From: Promethearchaeota archaeon
Lineage (GTDB): Archaea; Asgardarchaeota; Lokiarchaeia; Sigynarchaeales; SOKP01
Assembly (NCBI GenBank): GCA_016839655.1
Contig: JAEOTW010000299.1
Location: 1-5,314 of the forward strand
Reading direction: 5' to 3'
DNA length: 5,314 nt
Shown here: positions 1-3,771 of the stretch, piece after piece
Layout: the number at the start of each line of letters is the position of its first letter
How positions within the stretch are numbered: the first letter of the stretch is position 1
Translations under genes and position numbers: made by a program
The notes under the pieces: model-generated
Databases searched by the model: none
What the model was told of the DNA's origin: nothing
The model's input: the letters and a program-made list of their open reading frames with translations, nothing else

Positions 1-296
1 AAGAATTACATCATATGGAAGGATTACTATTGTGTAAAAAAGGTGAAGCTCCTATCCTCACAAGAGAAGGAGTGACACAACGAGATGGTGATCTTCCAAT
101 TTGTCCTTCTGGAGGGTTATTAGGTGTAGGGAATCCGATTGCTGCAACTATGGGTCAGAAGGTATGTGAATTATACTGGCAATTAAAAGGCGTAGCAGGA
201 AAGAGACAAATCCCAGGTGATCCAAGAATCGGTGTCGCGCAAGCTTGGGGTGATATCATGCAAATGGGAACTGTAATCGCTCTTCGGAGAGGTTAA
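1..296 (+). CDS. SCP-x-type thiolase (acetyl-CoA acetyltransferase-like), C-terminal fragment, 5' end outside window
   Basis: The reading frame is open from the window edge (first full codon at 3) to TAA at 294-296, so the ATG at 15 is an internal methionine, not the start. About 97 C-terminal residues are visible, a quarter of a roughly 390-residue thiolase. The segment ELHHMEGLLLC aligns with the region just after the HDCF loop of SCP-x thiolases. It is followed by CPSGGLLGVGNPIAATMG, the equivalent of the family's NPSGG...GHPxGATG active-site loop, and by LKGVAGKRQIPG, typical of SCP-x/archaeal thiolases. The usual GHP histidine is Asn here (codon 132-134), and the C-terminal CxG cysteine of classical thiolases is absent (QAWGD instead). 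SCP-x-type enzymes take their second cysteine from HDCF, which would lie just upstream and cannot be seen. Family chemistry is CoA-dependent C-C cleavage or condensation of beta-ketoacyl-CoA. Two DUF35 genes follow 19 nt downstream, arguing for a thiolase-DUF35 complex. The exact substrate is unknown. Confidence 0.88.
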   Translation, partial: ELHHMEGLLLCKKGEAPILTREGVTQRDGDLPICPSGGLLGVGNPIAATMGQKVCELYWQLKGVAGKRQIPGDPRIGVAQAWGDIMQMGTVIALRRG

Positions 297-302
297 ATTA
301 AA

Positions 303-309
303 GAGGTGA
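303..309 (+). promoter_or_regulatory. Shine-Dalgarno site of the first DUF35 gene
   Basis: GAGGTGA lies 6 nt upstream of the ATG at 316 and matches the anti-Shine-Dalgarno end of 16S rRNA well. It fixes the start and shows leadered translation inside the operon. Confidence 0.75.
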
Positions 310-315
310 AAAAAA

Positions 316-855
316 ATGAGAGAAAAGAAAGAATATAAGGAATGGCCCCCATATGCTCCAGGTACTCATGTTCATGAAAGTGACATTTATGAGAAGAAAA
401 TTACATATACTTGGTGGGAACCTGAAGTTCAATATAGTTGGTCTTTAGGTCCAGCGATGAGTAAGTTTTTGATTGGGTTAAAGGAAGGCAAAATTTATGG
501 AATCCATTGTAAACGATGTAAAAGAATAATTGTACCCCCACGGATGTTCTGTGAATACTGCTTCGGTCCAACCGAAGAATGGGTTGAATTACCAGATACG
601 GGAATTATCGAAACATTTTCAATATCATATCTCGATCCTGATGCCCGAAGAATCGAAGAACCAATTCTCGTGGGTGTAGTTGATCTTGATGGTACACCAC
701 CTCATCATGGATTCATGCATTATTTTGGAGAGATGACGAAAGATGAAATCAAAATAGGGATGAAAGTTAAAGCGGTGTGGAAACCAGAAAATGAAAGGGA
801 AGGTTCAATAACAGATATTAAATATTTCAAACCTTTGAAAGGAGGTGGAGATTAA
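316..855 (+). CDS. Zn-ribbon/OB-fold DUF35 protein, acyl-CoA-binding partner of the thiolase (first copy)
   Basis: This 179-residue soluble protein has the DUF35 layout. An N-terminal extension of about 60 residues includes an aromatic stretch (TWWEPEVQYSWS, 32-43) and a helix (about 46-58). A rubredoxin-like zinc ribbon follows with Cys65, Cys68, Cys79 and Cys82 (CKRCK...CEYC). An OB-fold covers about 90-175, with the typical DTGIIETFS and VGVVDLDG strands and a KVKAVWKP strand. In characterised systems DUF35 proteins bind or channel the CoA moiety: the archaeal thiolase/HMG-CoA synthase complex, BbsA with BbsB, and ChsH2 with Ltp2. They have no catalytic activity of their own that I know of. 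Spacing to the thiolase stop is 19 nt and the stop overlaps the next ATG by 1 nt, so coupled expression is expected. The OB-fold contains an unusual His cluster (PPHHGFMH, 128-135). Family assignment is firm; the substrate is not known. Confidence 0.9.
   Translation: MREKKEYKEWPPYAPGTHVHESDIYEKKITYTWWEPEVQYSWSLGPAMSKFLIGLKEGKIYGIHCKRCKRIIVPPRMFCEYCFGPTEEWVELPDTGIIETFSISYLDPDARRIEEPILVGVVDLDGTPPHHGFMHYFGEMTKDEIKIGMKVKAVWKPENEREGSITDIKYFKPLKGGGD
838..847 (+). promoter_or_regulatory. Shine-Dalgarno site of the second DUF35 gene
   Basis: AAAGGAGGTG inside the last codons of the upstream gene is a near-perfect Shine-Dalgarno sequence 7 nt before the ATG at 855. With the TAATG stop-start overlap it indicates translational coupling of the two DUF35 genes. 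Confidence 0.8.
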
Positions 856-1334
856 TGGGATTCTTAGAAAAGCAAACTGATCCAACTACTCCAATGCATT
901 GGAGAGGGGATATGCAAGCAGATTACTTTTATCCAAGTGGTATTGCAGGTGATAAGTTTTTCAAGCACATTATGAAAAATGATACATTTTTAGCGTGTAA
1001 ATGTACTAAGTGTAGCAAAATATATTGTCCTCCTCGTTTGTATTGTGAAGATTGCTTTGAAGAAATCCCAGATAGTAATTGGAAAGAAATACCACCTGTT
1101 GGCACAATTAGGTTATTTACTGTGGCTAAGCTGAATGCTCATGGTAAAAATTTGATGACACCAAAAATTGTTGCCTTTATAGATATTGAAGGTACTACGA
1201 GTGCAATGTTGGGTGTAATTAATTCAAATGATCTAAATAAAGATTTTGCTGGGGTAAAAGTTAAAGCAATTTTACGTTCTAAAGATAAACGAGAAGGAAC
1301 ATTAAAAGATATCGTATATTGGGAAGAAGTATAA
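855..1334 (+). CDS. Zn-ribbon/OB-fold DUF35 protein, second, divergent copy in the thiolase operon
   Basis: This 159-residue protein is a paralogue of its upstream neighbour but clearly diverged. It has a shorter N-terminal part, a helix around residues 30-45 (AGDKFFKHIMKN), and a zinc ribbon with Cys50, Cys53, Cys64 and Cys67 (CTKC...CEDC) around the shared PPR.YCE.CF core. An OB-fold runs from about 75 to 155 (VGTIRLFTVAKL, VAFIDIEGT, VKVKAIL, GTLKDIVYW). Two more cysteines, Cys48 and Cys58, flank the ribbon. The start is fixed by a strong ribosome-binding site and the 1-nt overlap with the previous stop. By family analogy it binds the CoA part of the substrate or closes the thiolase active site. 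Two non-identical copies after one thiolase suggest a heteromeric complex or alternative subunits, which is inference. This is the last gene of the operon; a T-rich tract follows directly. Confidence 0.9.
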   Translation: MGFLEKQTDPTTPMHWRGDMQADYFYPSGIAGDKFFKHIMKNDTFLACKCTKCSKIYCPPRLYCEDCFEEIPDSNWKEIPPVGTIRLFTVAKLNAHGKNLMTPKIVAFIDIEGTTSAMLGVINSNDLNKDFAGVKVKAILRSKDKREGTLKDIVYWEEV

Positions 1335-1362
1335 TTTTTAACAATTTTTTATTTTATTTTTT
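1335..1362 (+). terminator. T-rich transcription terminator of the thiolase-DUF35 operon
   Basis: Directly after the stop come four T tracts (T5, T6, T4, T6) broken by single or few other bases, with no GC-rich hairpin in front. Oligo-T without a stem is the usual archaeal termination signal, and the position at the end of the operon fits. Confidence 0.55.
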
Positions 1363-1433
1363 ACTGTATTCTATATAAAAGAGAAATATTTTCCTACAAA
1401 ATGAAGAATCTAGATATTAAATGAAATTAGCAT

Positions 1434-1449
1434 AAGAAAAAAAATAAAA
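1434..1449 (-). terminator. T-rich terminator of the beta-keto acid cleavage enzyme gene
   Basis: Read on the - strand this is TTTTATTTTTTTTCTT, including an uninterrupted T8 (A8 at 1437-1444 on the + strand). It begins about 22 nt after the TAG stop of the leftward gene. No stem-loop precedes it. It faces the terminator of the convergent operon, leaving about 70 nt between the two. Confidence 0.5.
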
Positions 1450-1471
1450 TTAAAATAAATATAATAAATTT

Positions 1472-2359
1472 CTATTGCTGATATAAATTAAAGATTTTTC
1501 TTGCTTCAGCAGGAGTTGCTGGTTCACGATTTACTATTCTTGCTACTTTTGCTGCCCATTCTACTTGTTCCCAACTTCCTTTGGCTAATTGACCATTGGG
1601 TAATTTTATATTATCTTCTAGACCAACTCTTATATGACCATCCATAGCTGCTGCACACATTGCTGCTTGGAATTGATTTTTAGCTACACCACAAACACTC
1701 CAACTTGCATCTGGAGGTTTAAGGTTAATAAAATGTGCTAGATTTTCATAGGAAAAAGGCACACCGCCTAAAACACCAAAAACAAATTGAAAATGCAATG
1801 GAGGATCAAGAAGTTTTTCTTGTTTTACTAGGTGTAACATGTTATACATTCCACCAAAATCGTAAATTTCTATTTCTGGTTTAGTTTCAGCTTTTTTCAT
1901 TGCTTTCGCAAATTTTTGAATTGTATCAAATGTATTTGCAAAGATTGTTTTCGCACCTAGTCCTACTCGCCCTGTCTTATGATCTCCAACAGCAAAATTC
2001 ATTGAGTTAGAATTTAATGAAGCTAACGGTGGTTTAAAAGTTGAGATAGGGGTAATTCTTTGTTTAGGGGTTACAATTGTACTGATAGCTGTACTGAGAT
2101 TAATTAAAATATCAGGAGCTTTTTGTTTTATATTATCTATTATAGCACCAATAATTTCTAATTCATGAGTAGGATTACCTTTTTCTGGATCTCTAGCATG
2201 TATATGTACTATAGCTGCGCCTGCTTCATAACATTTTTTTGCCTCATCGCCAAATTCCTCAGCAGTAAAGGGAACTGCAGGATTCATATCTCTATTGGTG
2301 ACTGCCCCTGTAAGAGCAGCACTTATTACCAATTTTTTAGATAAATCTTGTTCTGACAT
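1472..2359 (-). CDS. Beta-keto acid cleavage enzyme (BKACE, DUF849 family), substrate unknown
   Basis: This 295-residue TIM-barrel protein belongs to the family of 3-keto-5-aminohexanoate cleavage enzyme (Kce, about 276 residues). These enzymes condense a beta-keto acid with acetyl-CoA to give acetoacetate plus a new acyl-CoA, using a divalent metal, normally Zn. Visible catalytic elements are VHIHARDP with metal ligands His52 and His54, LST with Ser89 (Kce Ser82), Ser114 where Kce has Thr106, and IRVGLEDN with Arg244, metal ligand Glu248 and Asp249 (Kce Arg226, Glu230, Asp231). Kce Glu14, which reads the substrate amino group, is Val20 here, so the substrate is probably not 3-keto-5-aminohexanoate. 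The C-terminal LAKGSWEQVE...REPATPAEAR is typical of the family. I start at ATG 2359 because GTGAT just upstream resembles a Shine-Dalgarno site; an in-frame GTG at 2368 would add three residues. The gene stands alone between convergent and divergent neighbours. Confidence 0.9.
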   Translation of the reverse strand: MSEQDLSKKLVISAALTGAVTNRDMNPAVPFTAEEFGDEAKKCYEAGAAIVHIHARDPEKGNPTHELEIIGAIIDNIKQKAPDILINLSTAISTIVTPKQRITPISTFKPPLASLNSNSMNFAVGDHKTGRVGLGAKTIFANTFDTIQKFAKAMKKAETKPEIEIYDFGGMYNMLHLVKQEKLLDPPLHFQFVFGVLGGVPFSYENLAHFINLKPPDASWSVCGVAKNQFQAAMCAAAMDGHIRVGLEDNIKLPNGQLAKGSWEQVEWAAKVARIVNREPATPAEARKIFNLYQQ

Positions 2360-2374
2360 TTTTATCACATTTTA

Positions 2375-2423
2375 AAATCTAATTTATGAGTAATAAACTT
2401 AGATTACTATGGAAATTAGATTT
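2375..2423. repeat. 11-bp perfect inverted repeat upstream of the BKACE gene, possible operator
   Basis: AAATCTAATTT (2375-2385) recurs as its exact reverse complement AAATTAGATTT (2413-2423), with a 27-bp spacer. The arms bracket a TATA-like box of the leftward gene, a position where a dimeric regulator could block or aid transcription. The arms are very AT-rich, so chance is possible in this AT-rich DNA. Confidence 0.4.
2391..2398 (-). promoter_or_regulatory. Possible TATA box for the BKACE gene
   Basis: On the - strand this reads GTTTATTA. About 25 nt downstream, the archaeal TATA-to-start distance, lies near 2370, just before the GTG at 2368 and the ATG at 2359, so the transcript would be leaderless or nearly so. 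The surrounding DNA is AT-rich and other boxes are possible. Confidence 0.25.
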
Positions 2424-2510
2424 CATTCATATTAATATGTTACATATTCACATTATTATTTATTCAGAAGTGTTAAAATTTTTTAAGGATCTCACAAAAT
2501 AGTATACTTG

Positions 2511-2518
2511 TTATAATT
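2511..2518 (+). promoter_or_regulatory. Possible TATA box for the LLM oxidoreductase gene
   Basis: TTATAATT ends 53 nt before the ATG at 2571, the same distance as the stronger TATA-like box before the acyl-CoA synthetase gene. It would give a leader of about 30 nt holding the GAAGGT ribosome-binding site (2557-2562). A second candidate, AGTATACTT at 2501-2509, cannot be ruled out. Confidence 0.28.
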
Positions 2519-2570
2519 GAGTAAGAATATAGTAAATCCAATTAATTATACAAATTGAAGGTAAACAGTT

Positions 2571-3647
2571 ATGAGTGTTAAATTTGGTTTTCAGCATGGA
2601 ACAAATGCTTCGTATCTAGGCCTAAAAACAAGAGACTATTTAAAATCAATTAAGTATTGTGAAAAAAATGGATATAATTCGATTTTTATGATGGATCATT
2701 TAAATTCTTCTCCACCGAATTCTGAAGTTGTGAGTAGTAATGTAATTTTACCAATAGCTGCCTCACAGACAGAAAATATTCGTATTGGGTCATGTGTTAC
2801 AGACCCTCATAGAAGACATCCCTCTCAAATAGCATTAGATGCACTTACAATACAAAGATTGAGTAATAATCGTTTCATTTTGGGAATTGGCGCCGGAGAA
2901 GCAATGAACTTAAATGATTTTGGAATTATATGGGATAAACCAGCATCAAGATTAATTGAAGCGGTAGAAGTGATAAAGACTTTGTGGAAAACAACCCAAT
3001 CAAGAAAAACAAGAGTAGATTATTCAGGTAATTTTTTTAATTTGAATGGAGCTCGATTACAGTATCCAACAAAGAATTTACCAAAGTTATGGATCGCTGC
3101 TAATGGCCCTAGATTAATTGAGTTTACAGGTCATGTCGCAGACGGTTGGCTTCCAATATGCAATGCACAATCTTATAAGAAAAATTTAAAGTTTTTAGGA
3201 AAAGGAGGAAGACTGGATGAAATTGAAAAGGCATGTGAAGTATTTGTCGTAGTTAGTAAAGATAATCCTGAAATGGCACGGGAGATGGGAAAATCATTTG
3301 GTATTGCTGTGAGTATAAATTCCCACTTTCTTGGAGATTATAATATAAAGCTTCCTGAAAAGTTTCAACACCGTCTTATTAATCAAACTTTGACAGATAT
3401 GGTTAAATCACAGAAAGAAGTAATAGAATTCGCGAAGGAAAATATTCCAGAGGAACTTACGAATTCATTGATTATTTTTGGGAGCCCTGAGGAGTGTATT
3501 GAGCAAATAGATGAATTTATTGAAGCAGGAGTGGAGCATTTCTTAATTGAAGTATTTGGAGTAGGTAATTACTTTCAATCTTTAGAATTATTTACAGAAA
3601 CGGTATTAAGTTATTTCAAAGAAAATTATCCAGCAATTACTCATTAA
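2571..3647 (+). CDS. F420-dependent luciferase-like (LLM class) oxidoreductase, Mer/FGD-like
   Basis: This 358-residue protein has no signal peptide or membrane segment and is of usual length for bacterial-luciferase-like TIM-barrel flavin/F420 enzymes. Visible family marks run in order: N-terminal strand VKFGFQ (3-8), FMMDHL (39-44), TDPHRRHP (77-84), resembling the methylene-tetrahydromethanopterin reductase (Mer) region, LGIGAGEAMN (104-113), close to GTGEALNE of F420-dependent glucose-6-phosphate dehydrogenase, then RLIEAVEVIKTLW and LPKLWIAANGPR...ADGWLP around 170-195. These favour F420 over FMN as cofactor (inference from similarity). Family members move a hydride between F420 and an alcohol, aldehyde or methylene-pterin-like substrate; which one applies here cannot be read from sequence. 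The ATG is supported by GAAGGT eight nt upstream. It has its own promoter region, diverges from the BKACE gene and ends at a T10 tract, so it is probably monocistronic. Confidence 0.87.
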   Translation: MSVKFGFQHGTNASYLGLKTRDYLKSIKYCEKNGYNSIFMMDHLNSSPPNSEVVSSNVILPIAASQTENIRIGSCVTDPHRRHPSQIALDALTIQRLSNNRFILGIGAGEAMNLNDFGIIWDKPASRLIEAVEVIKTLWKTTQSRKTRVDYSGNFFNLNGARLQYPTKNLPKLWIAANGPRLIEFTGHVADGWLPICNAQSYKKNLKFLGKGGRLDEIEKACEVFVVVSKDNPEMAREMGKSFGIAVSINSHFLGDYNIKLPEKFQHRLINQTLTDMVKSQKEVIEFAKENIPEELTNSLIIFGSPEECIEQIDEFIEAGVEHFLIEVFGVGNYFQSLELFTETVLSYFKENYPAITH

Positions 3648-3650
3648 ACA

Positions 3651-3670
3651 TTTTGTCTTTTTTTTTTATT
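3651..3670 (+). terminator. T-rich terminator after the LLM oxidoreductase gene
   Basis: Shortly after the TAA stop at 3645-3647 comes a T-rich stretch with an uninterrupted T10 (3658-3667) and no stem-loop before it, as in archaeal oligo-T termination. A separate promoter for the next gene lies behind it. Confidence 0.55.
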
Positions 3671-3711
3671 ATTTATCTAAAAATGGGTGAATTACAATTA
3701 ACATTATAAAA

Positions 3712-3719
3712 TTTATATA
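3712..3719 (+). promoter_or_regulatory. TATA box of the acyl-CoA synthetase gene with purine-rich BRE-like flank
   Basis: TTTATATA is a good match to the archaeal TATA box and is preceded by ATAAAA (3706-3711), which resembles a TFB recognition element. Initiation about 25 nt downstream, near 3740, would leave a leader of about 30 nt with the AAAGGA ribosome-binding site at 3759-3764. Confidence 0.5.
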
Positions 3720-3758
3720 TAAGATTGTTTAATTTGCTATATGATAAAAACATATTAA

Positions 3759-3764
3759 AAAGGA
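3759..3764 (+). promoter_or_regulatory. Shine-Dalgarno site of the acyl-CoA synthetase gene
   Basis: AAAGGA is followed by 7 nt and the ATG at 3772. It supports this start, which also gives a normal N-terminus for the family. Confidence 0.6.
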
Positions 3765-3771
3765 AAGAAAT

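Noticed and set aside
15..296. A stand-alone 93-residue small protein starting at ATG 15
   Set aside because: The frame stays open to the window edge and the residues before the ATG also align with SCP-x thiolase sequence, so it is the C-terminal part of a larger gene.
1335..1471. A small RNA or small protein gene between the convergent genes
   Set aside because: No ORF with a ribosome-binding site and no stable GC-containing stem is visible; the sequence is explained by two T-rich terminators.
2366..2370. ATG at 2370-2368 and GTG at 2368 as starts of the BKACE gene
   Set aside because: The ATG at 2370 is out of frame. The GTG at 2368 is in frame but rarer and has no Shine-Dalgarno site; ATG 2359 has GTGAT upstream. 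The GTG stays possible if the transcript is leaderless.
2428..2439. 12-bp palindrome CATATTAATATG as a separate operator
   Set aside because: It is made almost wholly of A and T in a very AT-rich spacer, where palindromes of this length arise readily by chance; kept only as a side note to the longer inverted repeat.
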